Source of the DNA: CAZEMR01 sp964513465
GTDB taxonomy: Bacteria > Bacteroidota > Ignavibacteria > Kapaibacteriales > UBA2268
Assembly: GCA_964513465.1 (NCBI GenBank)
Contig: CAZEMR010000021.1
Coordinates: forward strand, 1 to 47,515
Length of the DNA stretch: 47,515 bases
Reading direction: 5' to 3'
A model generated the notes under the pieces. The model was not told the DNA's origin, searched no databases, and saw only the letters and a program-made list of their open reading frames with translations. The first letter of the stretch is position 1. Every line of letters starts with the position of its first letter. Shown piece after piece: positions 35,519-43,744 of the stretch. The position numbers were made by a program, and so were the translations under genes.

Positions 35519-35830
35519 TTACTCGTTTTCCTGTTCTTCTTTTTCGGGAAGTTCGAATCGAAGTTTTTCGTCTTCGATTTCTTTCATAGCCAGAAATGTG
35601 GGTTTTGCCAGTTTGTCGAATTCGCGGCTGATGGCGATCTGGTCGAAGTTGGCTTCTTCTGTTTCCTCGGTGTCCGTAATAACGTCTGCCAGACGCTCGC
35701 GGAGTTCGTTCTTGATGTCGTCGTTTATCTGGCGGGCGCGGAATCCCATAGCCACGATCGACTGATATATTGAACGTTTGGAGGATTCTTCCATGCGAAC
35801 ACGGACGGGGTTAACAACATATTTTGCCAT
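35519..35830 (-). CDS. rpoZ: DNA-directed RNA polymerase omega subunit
   Basis: A 103-residue protein with the omega/Rpb6 core: SIYQSIVAMGFRARQINDDIKNELRERL (about 24-50), where the RARQI helix contacts beta-prime. The acidic C-terminal tail (KLRFELPEKEEQENE) is typical of omega subunits in the Bacteroidota/Ignavibacteria group. It supports RNA polymerase assembly. It is transcribed alone, divergently from the MerR gene 97 bases away, and ends at the bidirectional hairpin. Confidence 0.87.
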   Translation of the reverse strand: MAKYVVNPVRVRMEESSKRSIYQSIVAMGFRARQINDDIKNELRERLADVITDTEETEEANFDQIAISREFDKLAKPTFLAMKEIEDEKLRFELPEKEEQENE

Positions 35831-35927
35831 AATACATATATAATAATTTATAAAATAATATAGAGTAGCAAATTTAAGAAATTTTTTATATTATTGCAAT
35901 TATTAGCAACAAATTAGTTCGACGAAG

Positions 35928-36314
35928 ATGGCCAGGCTTTATTATTCAATCAGCGAAGTCAGCAGACTTATAGACGAAGAGCAGCACATCCTAAGGTATT
36001 GGGAAAAGGAATTCAGCCAGCTCAGCCCCCGGAAACGCACTGGCGGCAACCGCGCGTATTCCGAACGGGATCTTGCTATCCTTAAGATTATCAAACGCTT
36101 ACTCCGCGAAGAAATGCTCTCGCTGCGAGGCGCGCGCGAAAAACTCCGCGCTATGCTCGAAGACCACGAACCCGACGAGCTCTTCCCGGATGATATTTCG
36201 GAGAATCCAAAACCGGAGCCGGCAGCGGAAGTCGCCACCGAATCCGGCGACGATGACCTGGGTGCGATTTTCCGCGAGCTGGCGCGAATCAAGCGTACGC
36301 TCGAATCGGTTTAG
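35928..36314 (+). CDS. MerR-family transcriptional regulator
   Basis: A 128-residue regulator with an N-terminal winged helix-turn-helix of the MerR type. YYSISEVSRLIDEEQHILRYWEKEF (about 4-28) is followed by wing residues RTGGNRAYSERDLAILKIIKRLL. The dimerising helix is short, and the tail is acidic and Pro-rich without cysteine motifs, so it does not sense metal or thiol in the MerR/SoxR way. Small MerR proteins with this ILRYWE pattern sit near housekeeping genes in many Bacteroidota. Its stop codon shares bases with the stop of the convergent acetyltransferase gene. Its DNA target is unknown; the divergent rpoZ promoter is an obvious candidate. Confidence 0.87.
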   Translation: MARLYYSISEVSRLIDEEQHILRYWEKEFSQLSPRKRTGGNRAYSERDLAILKIIKRLLREEMLSLRGAREKLRAMLEDHEPDELFPDDISENPKPEPAAEVATESGDDDLGAIFRELARIKRTLESV

Positions 36315-36766
36315 ATAATTTCTTCGTAAATTTTATAGAATGTTTCCGCCATGCCAAGCGCGGTGTATGTTTTCTGTGCCTGCAGGTTGTCTTTCTCAAC
36401 ATAAAGACGGAATCCAATGACGTCCGGCATATCTTTGGCGAGGTCCTTCACCTTGTCGTACATATCACGATATATGCCCTCGCGGCGGTGCTGTGGCACT
36501 ACGTAAACGCTCTGAATCCACCAGAAGAGGCCGTTTCGCCAGTCGCTCCATTCGGTAGTAACCATAAGCGAGGCAACTATTTCGCCGTCCTTTTCGGCAA
36601 CTAGGTAGAACCCGAGCTGCTTATTGCGGAGCAGTGCGGTGACTCCCTCGGCGACAGCGCTTTCATCGAGCATCATGTCTTCGGTTTCGCGGGCAAGCGC
36701 GAGATTGAACTCCTTGATTTTGTCCTTGTCTTTGCTTTCAGCGATTCGTATGTTGAAATCACTCAT
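36311..36766 (-). CDS. GNAT-family N-acetyltransferase
   Basis: A 151-residue acetyltransferase of the GNAT fold using acetyl-CoA. It has the N-terminal strand and helix FNIRIAESKDKDKIKEFN, the motif A region SVYVVPQHRREGIYRDMYDKV (the usual RxxGxG/A loop appears as RREGIY), and motif B with DVIGFRLYVEKDNLQAQKTYTALGM. The C-terminus FYKIYEEII matches small GNATs that often act on amines or protein N-termini. The substrate is not predictable. A CAGGAG site precedes the ATG. It closes the minus-strand housekeeping run and overlaps the MerR gene tail-to-tail by 4 bases. Confidence 0.85.
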   Translation of the reverse strand: MSDFNIRIAESKDKDKIKEFNLALARETEDMMLDESAVAEGVTALLRNKQLGFYLVAEKDGEIVASLMVTTEWSDWRNGLFWWIQSVYVVPQHRREGIYRDMYDKVKDLAKDMPDVIGFRLYVEKDNLQAQKTYTALGMAETFYKIYEEII

Positions 36767-36843
36767 AGAAAACTCCTGAATATGTCAAAAATTAGGGATT
36801 CTTTTCTGGATGGGATATATATATTAAACGATTCAGACGGGCT

Positions 36844-38115
36844 TTATTTCCTATTGCGGAGCAATAACTCGATCAAAAGAGCCAACAGGATCGGGGCGTA
36901 CTCGATATAGACGAATAATTTATCCTCTGCCCATTCGCCGAAATATAAATAATCGCGGAAAATATAGACCGAAAGACCGGTAAGAGCCGCGAGAAATATG
37001 CCGCTCATGCGTGGTACGATTGGCAGCAATACCGCTATCCATGCGGCATGCCAGGGAAGAAGCGCGGGTGAGAACAGAAGATAGAAAAGAAATATATAAT
37101 AAATTTTGATATAAATTTCCGTGCGGATTAGCGAGATAATCGCCGTGGCAAGCAAAATGCAGCCCAGGCAGAAAATTAATGCGTGATTTGCCGAAAGGAA
37201 ATTCTGAAATATATTGAAAAATAAAGCATTTGCATATGGTGGCGATGGGAATACCGACATCGACCGCGGTTCGACCGCCCCGGCAAATGGGAAGTAGGAC
37301 AGCACAAGCAGGATGATAGGGATCGTCACATACTGCAAACCCTCGCCGAGTCGACGCGATGAAGCAAATGCAGCCGGGGTAGAAAGCATCGGGAAAATAT
37401 TTCCGCCCGATGCCAGGCCCAGCATCGCCGCGGAAAATGCATTCCGTTTTTTTATGAATAAGTATATAAATCCCAGAAGAAACGGGAAGAATATTGCTTC
37501 GTAGTGCCCTTCGAGCGCGAAGAATAATATCGGCAGCGGACATAATGCATATAATAGCATATACTTAAGCGGGCGCCCGAGCAGGCGGAGAATCTTATAT
37601 ATAAATATTAGCGAGGCAATTTCTGCGATAATTATCAGGGATTTGATCGCAAATACGGAATTGCCGAAAACCATCCACCCCAACGCGAAAAATCCCTGTG
37701 CTATCGGCGGATAAGCGGTGTTCGAATCCGGAAAAGGTATCGATCCCGGAATCGAGTTTATCGAAAAACCATCCGGCGGCGCCGAAGGCGTATATAAATA
37801 TGGATTAAGCCCGTGCGCAAGCAGCCTGCCGTCCCAGATATAGCGGAATATTTCGCCGCTGGCGATCGGTTCGTGCATCAACAGCGCTAGACGTGCCGTC
37901 AGCCCGGTCGCGGCCAGATACAGCACTGAGCGCGTATCGAATTCCTCGTCGCTCAATATTATAAATCCGATCAGCAGGTAGAGCAGTGCTTCGACAGCAG
38001 TCACAGCAATAAGCCGCTCGATAGGCAACGCGACCGGCAGCCATATAAGCAGACAGGCGACCAGCGAAAACGACGCGGCCGCCCCCAGAGCGATATGTCT
38101 CAGCCTGCTTATCAA
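36844..38115 (-). CDS. Polytopic membrane glycosyltransferase (GT-C/GT87 mannosyltransferase-like)
   Basis: 423 residues with about eleven or twelve hydrophobic segments. The first periplasmic loop contains YIWDGRLLAHGLNPYLYTPSAP, typical of GT-C glycosyltransferases of the GT87/DUF2029 and PIG-M-like groups. These use polyprenyl-phosphate sugars to glycosylate lipids or proteins on the outer side of the inner membrane. Other visible blocks are SNTAYPPIAQGFFALGWM and HYEAIFFPFLLGF. The start is TTG 38115, supported by CGGAGA about 7 bases upstream; no nearby ATG is available. It follows purB by 37 bases on the same strand. The sugar and acceptor are unknown. Confidence 0.78.
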   Translation of the reverse strand: MISRLRHIALGAAASFSLVACLLIWLPVALPIERLIAVTAVEALLYLLIGFIILSDEEFDTRSVLYLAATGLTARLALLMHEPIASGEIFRYIWDGRLLAHGLNPYLYTPSAPPDGFSINSIPGSIPFPDSNTAYPPIAQGFFALGWMVFGNSVFAIKSLIIIAEIASLIFIYKILRLLGRPLKYMLLYALCPLPILFFALEGHYEAIFFPFLLGFIYLFIKKRNAFSAAMLGLASGGNIFPMLSTPAAFASSRRLGEGLQYVTIPIILLVLSYFPFAGAVEPRSMSVFPSPPYANALFFNIFQNFLSANHALIFCLGCILLATAIISLIRTEIYIKIYYIFLFYLLFSPALLPWHAAWIAVLLPIVPRMSGIFLAALTGLSVYIFRDYLYFGEWAEDKLFVYIEYAPILLALLIELLLRNRK

Positions 38116-38152
38116 TCAATTCTCCGATGCTTTCCGGCGATTAGCCAATTCA

Positions 38153-39445
38153 TCAAAGTCCGCAGCGTTCGAAAATGAAATCGACGCTTTTCATCAGGTC
38201 CTGGCTGTCGAACAGCTTCTCGATGTCTTCCTTGCCAAGGTGCTCCATTATCTCTTCGTTTTCGAGGACGGAATCGAGGAATGGCAGTTGCTCGCTCCAT
38301 GTGCGCATAGCCGAGCGCTGCACCATTTCGTATGCCTGCTGGCGCTTCAGGCCGCGTTTGGCGAGCTCGATCAGCACTTTCTGCGAATAAATCAGGCCGT
38401 TAGTGATATTCATATTGCGGATCATATTTTTTGGATAGACCACGAGCTTTTCGACCACATTGGCCATACGATTAAGTATATAATCCACTGAAATTGTCGA
38501 ATCCGGAAGTATTATCCGCTCGACGCTGCTGTGCGAGATGTCCCGCTCGTGCCATAGCGCATTATTCTCGAGCGCGGGGATCAGATTTGCACGCAGAAGG
38601 CGCGCCTGACCGGATATATTTTCGGACGAAATCGGATTGCGCTTATGCGGCATAGCCGAGCTGCCCTTTTGGCCCTTCGAGAAATACTCCTCGGCTTCGA
38701 GTACTTCGGTGCGCTGCAGGTGCCGGATTTCGATTGAGATTTTCTCGAGCATTGCGCCGATCAGCGCGATTGCCGAAAGGTAATTAGCATGGATGTCCCG
38801 CTGGATAACCTGTGTTGTAATCGTTGAAGGACGCAGCCCCAGATTATCGCAGACGTATTTTTCTACGAATGGATTAATATGCTCGAATGTGCCGACCGCG
38901 CCGTTGATTTTGCCCTGGGCGGCTTCGTCCAGCGCCCGCGAGAACCGCGCGATATTGCGGACGCATTCCTCGTGCCACAGCGCGCATTTAAGGCCGAAGG
39001 TGGTCGGCTCGGCATGGATGCCGTGGGTGCGGCCGACGCAGATAGTATATTTATGCTCGCGGGCCTTATCGGCCAGCACGTCGCGCATCCGCTCCAGATC
39101 GCGCATTATAATCTCGCCGGCCTGGGCCATCTGTACTGCCAGGCAGGTATCCAGAATGTCGCTCGAAGTCATTCCCAGATGGATATATCGCGAGGGTTCA
39201 CCGACGTATTCCTCTACGTTGGTTAGAAATGCGATGACGTCGTGCTTGGTGGTTTCCTCGATCTCTTCGATGCGGGCGACGTCGAAATCGGCGCGCTCGC
39301 GGATGATTTTTGCGGTTTCGGCGGGGATAAGCCCCAATTCGGCCTGCGCCTCGCAGGTGAGCACCTCGATCTCGAGCCAGATGCGGTATTTATTCTCCTC
39401 CGACCAGATATCGCCCATCTCGCGGCGGGTGTACCGTGGTATCAT
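38153..39445 (-). CDS. purB: Adenylosuccinate lyase
   Basis: A 430-residue fumarase/aspartase-superfamily enzyme for two steps of purine synthesis: SAICAR to AICAR plus fumarate, and adenylosuccinate to AMP plus fumarate. The superfamily signature is seen as GSSAMPHKRNP (about 264-274). The catalytic His region is in VGRTHGIHAEPTTFG and the substrate-binding TSSDILDT lies near residue 93. The N-terminus MIPRYTRREMGDIWSEENKY is typical of the short bacterial PurB type. GGAGA precedes the ATG. It lies 75 bases downstream of tsaB, probably in the same long minus-strand transcript. Confidence 0.96.
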   Translation of the reverse strand: MIPRYTRREMGDIWSEENKYRIWLEIEVLTCEAQAELGLIPAETAKIIRERADFDVARIEEIEETTKHDVIAFLTNVEEYVGEPSRYIHLGMTSSDILDTCLAVQMAQAGEIIMRDLERMRDVLADKAREHKYTICVGRTHGIHAEPTTFGLKCALWHEECVRNIARFSRALDEAAQGKINGAVGTFEHINPFVEKYVCDNLGLRPSTITTQVIQRDIHANYLSAIALIGAMLEKISIEIRHLQRTEVLEAEEYFSKGQKGSSAMPHKRNPISSENISGQARLLRANLIPALENNALWHERDISHSSVERIILPDSTISVDYILNRMANVVEKLVVYPKNMIRNMNITNGLIYSQKVLIELAKRGLKRQQAYEMVQRSAMRTWSEQLPFLDSVLENEEIMEHLGKEDIEKLFDSQDLMKSVDFIFERCGL

Positions 39446-39520
39446 ATTATCTCCATACTTTTTTGAAAATGTTTTAAAAGAATCAGGTCAATATGGCAAA
39501 AAATATGAATAATTAAAAAT

Positions 39521-40201
39521 TCATGCGCCGGGTTTTGTCTTAGGCTGAAATTCCTGCACGTAAAGCGGGACGAAATCCTCCTCGGATTCGAATTTTTCGT
39601 CTTTATAATATAAATATCCCGCGCGGGCAATCGCCGATGCGCTCAGCCGGTTGAGCTGCGCAATCGAGTGGAATTCATTATTATTTTCAAAAGAGGTTCC
39701 GACAGCGAAAATCTTATCATCTTTGAATTTATCCAGATCGGGAATTGTGGCGGAAATAATCTCGCCCTTTGGGGCTGCATCAATCGAAAATTCCTGATAA
39801 TATATATTATCCCGGTAAGAAATAATCGACGTCAGAATCGATTCGCAGCCCGCGAGCTTTGCCGATTGGCCCGCCGAAATCGCCAGCGCCGAAAGCGTCG
39901 GAACGCCGATTAGCCGGGGCGATCCGCCGAAGCACAAACCTTTTGCCAGCGAAGCGCCTATCCGAAGGCCGGTGAACGAGCCCGGCCCCGACGATACGGC
40001 GACCGCATCGAGGTCGTCCATTTCGTAATGGGTGTCTGCCATTATCCGTCGCACGAGGTCGGCCAGCAGCCTGTCGTGCAGCGTCCGCCCGTAGATCGCG
40101 TATTCGGCGACGAGGTCGTCTCCGGCGGCGACTGCTACTGCGCAGGTCGGCCCAGAAGATTCGATTGATAGAATAATCGGTTCGTGTGAATTACTGTTCA
40201 A
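39521..40201 (-). CDS. tsaB: tRNA threonylcarbamoyladenosine biosynthesis protein TsaB
   Basis: A 226-residue ASKHA-fold protein, the partner of TsaD in making the universal t6A37 tRNA modification. Signature blocks are ILSIESSGPTCAVAV at the N-terminus, HDRLLADLVRRIM, and VSSGPGSFTGLRIGASLAKGLCFG (about 60-83). The later part is the shorter, variable C-domain. The only sensible start is TTG 40201, supported by a strong GAGGAGG site. It overlaps the 3' end of mfd by 11 bases, implying translational coupling. TsaB lacks the catalytic metal site of TsaD and serves as the scaffold. Confidence 0.94.
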   Translation of the reverse strand: MNSNSHEPIILSIESSGPTCAVAVAAGDDLVAEYAIYGRTLHDRLLADLVRRIMADTHYEMDDLDAVAVSSGPGSFTGLRIGASLAKGLCFGGSPRLIGVPTLSALAISAGQSAKLAGCESILTSIISYRDNIYYQEFSIDAAPKGEIISATIPDLDKFKDDKIFAVGTSFENNNEFHSIAQLNRLSASAIARAGYLYYKDEKFESEEDFVPLYVQEFQPKTKPGA

Positions 40202-43200
40202 TTTCGGCCTCCTCGAGTTCGATCATTTCAATAGTCTTTTTAATTTTCCATAAAATAAGGGCGGCTTCCTCGCGGCCCTCGAGCGGCGCTGTCATACTCA
40301 GCTTTTTGCTGTTCTGATTCAGCTTCATGCCGGGCAGGGTCTGGATGTATTCCACCACATGCCTGAAATACTTCGAATAATATATTTCATTAGATGACGG
40401 CGGGAATTCGGCGATCATCCGGTTGGCGCGCACCGTTACACGGGTGAATGCGGTGTTCAGCGCGGCGATGCGCAGCTTGACGACGAATATCAGCTCGCGG
40501 GCCTCTTCGGGGAGCGGGCCGTAGCGGTCGCGGAGTTCCTCGATTGTTGATTGCAGCTCCTCGTTGGATTTGAGGCGGTATAATTTTTTGTAATAGTGGA
40601 ATCTCTCGGTATCGCTGCGGACGTAGAACTGCGGCAGATATGCATCGCTGTCGATTTCGATATTCATATCCTCGCTGTCGAATATCTCCTCTTTCTTTTT
40701 GCCTGCATCTTTGAATAAGTCCGAGAACTCCTCGATCTTGAGCTCCTGCACTGCTTCTTCGAGGATTTTCTGATATAATTCGAATCCCATTTCGATAATG
40801 AATCCGCTCTGCTCGGGGCCTAACAGATTGCCTGCGCCTCTGATTTCGAGATCGCGCATCGCAAGCTGGAATCCGCTGCCGAGATCGGTGAATTCCTCGA
40901 TTGCCTGCAGCCGCTGGAGTGCTCGTCGGGGCAGTTTATGTACTGGCGGAATAAGCAGATAGCAATATGCCTGTATATTCGTACGGCCCACCCGTCCGCG
41001 CAATTGGTATAATTCGGCAAGCCCGAAATTCTGAGAATGATTGATAAGCATCGTGTTTGCGCTGGGAATATCTATCCCGGATTCGATGATTTTGGTTGTG
41101 ACCAATACGTCGAATTTCTGCTCGAGGTATTTCTCCATTACCTTCTCGAGCTCGGTCGGCGGCATCTGGCCATGAACCACGCCGAATCGGACTTTGGGCA
41201 TGACCATTTTCAGATCGGAAACGATTTTTTCAATATCTTTTACGTTATCATTTACGAAAAACACCTGGCCGCCGCGATCGATTTCGCGCTGGATTGCTTC
41301 TGTGATTATTTTATTATCCCACTCGATTATCTCTGTCTTGACTGGCAGCCGGTTACGAGGCGGAGTTTCGATAACGCTGAGGTCTCGAGCGCCCATGAGT
41401 GAGAAATTCAGCGTGCGGGGGATGGGCGTGGCGGTCAGAGTCAGTGTATCGACCGAGATCTTCATCTGGCGCAGCTTCTCCTTGGCGGCTACCCCGAAGC
41501 GGTGCTCCTCGTCAATTATTAATAGCCCTAAATCTCTGAAATTAATATCCTTACTCAATATCCTGTGGGTGCCGATCAGGATATCCACACGGCCGCCCTC
41601 GACCTTTTCGATAATCTCCTTCTGGAGCTTGCGGCTGCGGAAGCGCGACATCACCTCGACCAGCACAGGATAGCGATGAAGCCGATCGAGGAATGTCATA
41701 TAATGCTGCTGCGCGAGGATTGTCGTGGGCACCAGCACTGCCACCTGCTTGCCCGCCTGCACCGCCTTGAATGCCGCGCGCACGGCCACTTCGGTCTTGC
41801 CGAATCCGACGTCGCCGCATACGAGCCGGTCCATCGGTGTGCGCAGCTCCATGTCGCCCTTTACCTCCTCTGTGGATTTTGCCTGATCGGGCGTATCCTC
41901 ATATACGAAGGAGGCTTCGAGCTCTTTCTGCCAGACGTTATCAGGGGGGAATTCATATCCCCGCTGGGCTTTGCGCTGAGCGTAAAGCTTGATCAGATCT
42001 CGGGCGATATCCTTAAGCTTTTTCTTTGTGCGGGATTTTTTGCGGAGCCATTCCTTCGATCCGAGTTTGCTGAGCTTAGGCGCAATGCCCTCCTGTGCGG
42101 AGTATTTCTGCAGCTTATTTATATAATTTAGGTGGACGTAGAGCACGGCGTCCTCGTCGTATATGATGCGAGCGCAGTCCTGGACGCTTTCGCCCATCTT
42201 TACTGTTTCGAATCCGTCGAACCGTCCGATACCTTTGTCGTCGTGAACCACGTAATCGCCTATTTCGAGCTGCTTGAGTTCGCGGATAGTTATACCGCCT
42301 GCGGCTTTGCTCTTGCGGCGGTCGCGCGAACGCAGGCGCCCGAATATCTGATGCTCGGTGAAACAAGCCACATTGGATTCCTGTATATAGAATCCGGCTG
42401 CGGGAGTCTCGGGCGTCCAGATTATCCGGTCGAGCGTCTCATGGGGCCCGGCCAGAGCGGTTTCGTCGCCGTCTTCGTCGGTCATGGTGACTGCATTCAT
42501 TACGAGGTCGTTCAGGCGGCTGAGGTGCACCTTGCCTTCGGCGCAGAGGTATATGCGTCCGCCATAAGCCGCTATGCGCCTCAATTCTTTGGATAAATTC
42601 CTCACGGATTCGCCGAATTTGGGCTGGGGCGAGGTTTTGACCGAAATGTCTGCCTCGCCGAGCGGATTAATAAATATATTCCGGAATTTGCTCCATAAAT
42701 CTTTGTTGATGTCCTCGCTTTCGGAGGCTTCGGGCGAATCGAACACGCAGATGGTGTTCATATCCAGATATTCCGTGATCGAGGCGGAAAGCTCCGTATT
42801 CGCGGAATGAAATAATTTCGAAATAAAGTCCGCCTCGGTATGTTCGCGGATGCTACGCTGGGATATGGGATTGAATTCGCGGATGGAGTCTATCTCGTCG
42901 CCCCAGAATTCGATTCGCAGCGGATTGTCCCAGCCGATGGGGAAAATGTCGATAATCCCGCCGCGCACAGCCAGATCGCCCTCGTCGCTGACGTAGTCCT
43001 TGCGCTCGAAGCCCTCGGCCGTAAGGCGGCGCACGAAGTCCTCGAATTCGATTTTCTGACCCTTCCGGATTACCGAGTGGTTGGAAATTACGTCGTCCGG
43101 GGCGGGGAGCATCATTGCGGCGACCGTTACCGGCGCAATGGCGATGGCGTCGGGATCGCTGATTAATTTGCTTAGCGCTTCTACGAGCCATGTGTAATTT

Positions 43201-43508
43201 TCCTGGCGGGTTTCCGATACGAACCGCATGTGGCGGTCGGGGGGCGAGAGCAGGGCGGGCTTGTCCTCGCCGAGCATCAGCCGCAGATCGTGGTGCCAGG
43301 TTTCGGCTTCCTTGCTGCCGGGTGTGATTATAAAAATCGGCCCGCTGATCGATTTGCGCAATGCCGCGATAGAGGCACACTTCACCGAGCCGGACAGAGT
43401 TTTTATGGATACTTCGTTCTGCCGGTCGATTAATTTTCCTATTTCCTTAACGAATCTGTGCTTCGACAGATCCTCCAACAGCCCCGATAGGGGCGCGCGT
43501 TTGCTCAA
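40191..43508 (-). CDS. mfd: Transcription-repair coupling factor Mfd
   Basis: 1105 residues, the expected size. The N-terminal UvrB-like domains (about 1-330) lead to the CarD-like RNA polymerase-interacting domain (ELKQLEIGDYVVHDDKGIGRFDG). The SF2 translocase has Walker A GDVGFGKTE, the DEEHRFGV box, TLTATPIPRTL and the TRG region QLRGRVGR. The C-terminal TRCF domain follows. It removes stalled RNA polymerase from lesions and recruits UvrA. The start is TTG 43508: the frame upstream contains no ATG before a stop. It overlaps tsaB by 11 bases and lies 34 bases after the small ORF downstream of hflX. Confidence 0.96.
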   Translation of the reverse strand: MSKRAPLSGLLEDLSKHRFVKEIGKLIDRQNEVSIKTLSGSVKCASIAALRKSISGPIFIITPGSKEAETWHHDLRLMLGEDKPALLSPPDRHMRFVSETRQENYTWLVEALSKLISDPDAIAIAPVTVAAMMLPAPDDVISNHSVIRKGQKIEFEDFVRRLTAEGFERKDYVSDEGDLAVRGGIIDIFPIGWDNPLRIEFWGDEIDSIREFNPISQRSIREHTEADFISKLFHSANTELSASITEYLDMNTICVFDSPEASESEDINKDLWSKFRNIFINPLGEADISVKTSPQPKFGESVRNLSKELRRIAAYGGRIYLCAEGKVHLSRLNDLVMNAVTMTDEDGDETALAGPHETLDRIIWTPETPAAGFYIQESNVACFTEHQIFGRLRSRDRRKSKAAGGITIRELKQLEIGDYVVHDDKGIGRFDGFETVKMGESVQDCARIIYDEDAVLYVHLNYINKLQKYSAQEGIAPKLSKLGSKEWLRKKSRTKKKLKDIARDLIKLYAQRKAQRGYEFPPDNVWQKELEASFVYEDTPDQAKSTEEVKGDMELRTPMDRLVCGDVGFGKTEVAVRAAFKAVQAGKQVAVLVPTTILAQQHYMTFLDRLHRYPVLVEVMSRFRSRKLQKEIIEKVEGGRVDILIGTHRILSKDINFRDLGLLIIDEEHRFGVAAKEKLRQMKISVDTLTLTATPIPRTLNFSLMGARDLSVIETPPRNRLPVKTEIIEWDNKIITEAIQREIDRGGQVFFVNDNVKDIEKIVSDLKMVMPKVRFGVVHGQMPPTELEKVMEKYLEQKFDVLVTTKIIESGIDIPSANTMLINHSQNFGLAELYQLRGRVGRTNIQAYCYLLIPPVHKLPRRALQRLQAIEEFTDLGSGFQLAMRDLEIRGAGNLLGPEQSGFIIEMGFELYQKILEEAVQELKIEEFSDLFKDAGKKKEEIFDSEDMNIEIDSDAYLPQFYVRSDTERFHYYKKLYRLKSNEELQSTIEELRDRYGPLPEEARELIFVVKLRIAALNTAFTRVTVRANRMIAEFPPSSNEIYYSKYFRHVVEYIQTLPGMKLNQNSKKLSMTAPLEGREEAALILWKIKKTIEMIELEEAEIEQ
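40208..40214 (-). promoter_or_regulatory. Strong ribosome binding site fixing the TTG start of tsaB
   Basis: On the minus strand GAGGAGG lies 6 bases before TTG 40201, inside the last codons of mfd. No ATG exists near this start, so the site decides it. Confidence 0.75.
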
Positions 43509-43542
43509 ATGCCTGTCCGTTTCGTATTGCCTGACTTAATGT

Positions 43543-43731
43543 TTATTTTTCCGAGTGAATGACGACTTCGCCGCCGGATTTGGGTTTGTCCTTATCCGGG
43601 CGTTCCCAGAAACTTTTCACTTCGCGGAGCTTTTCATCGCGCGAGAGTTTGCGGCTGGCCAGAATAATATAGCGCACGTCCTTGCGGGTGTCGCGGATTA
43701 TGTTTCTGACCTCTTGTTTTTCTTCTGACAT
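43543..43731 (-). CDS. Small charged protein of unknown function between hflX and mfd
   Basis: 62 residues, not recognised. It is highly charged (Lys, Arg, Glu, Asp), probably helical in its first half, with a short hydrophobic patch RYIILASRKL (about 20-29) and a Pro/Lys/Gly-rich tail ending VVIHSEK. It has no signal peptide or cysteine. It starts 13 bases after the hflX stop and ends 34 bases before the mfd start on the same strand, so it is likely translated from the same message. Its tight placement argues for a real gene. Confidence 0.65.
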   Translation of the reverse strand: MSEEKQEVRNIIRDTRKDVRYIILASRKLSRDEKLREVKSFWERPDKDKPKSGGEVVIHSEK

Positions 43732-43744
43732 AATATTTTAAGAA

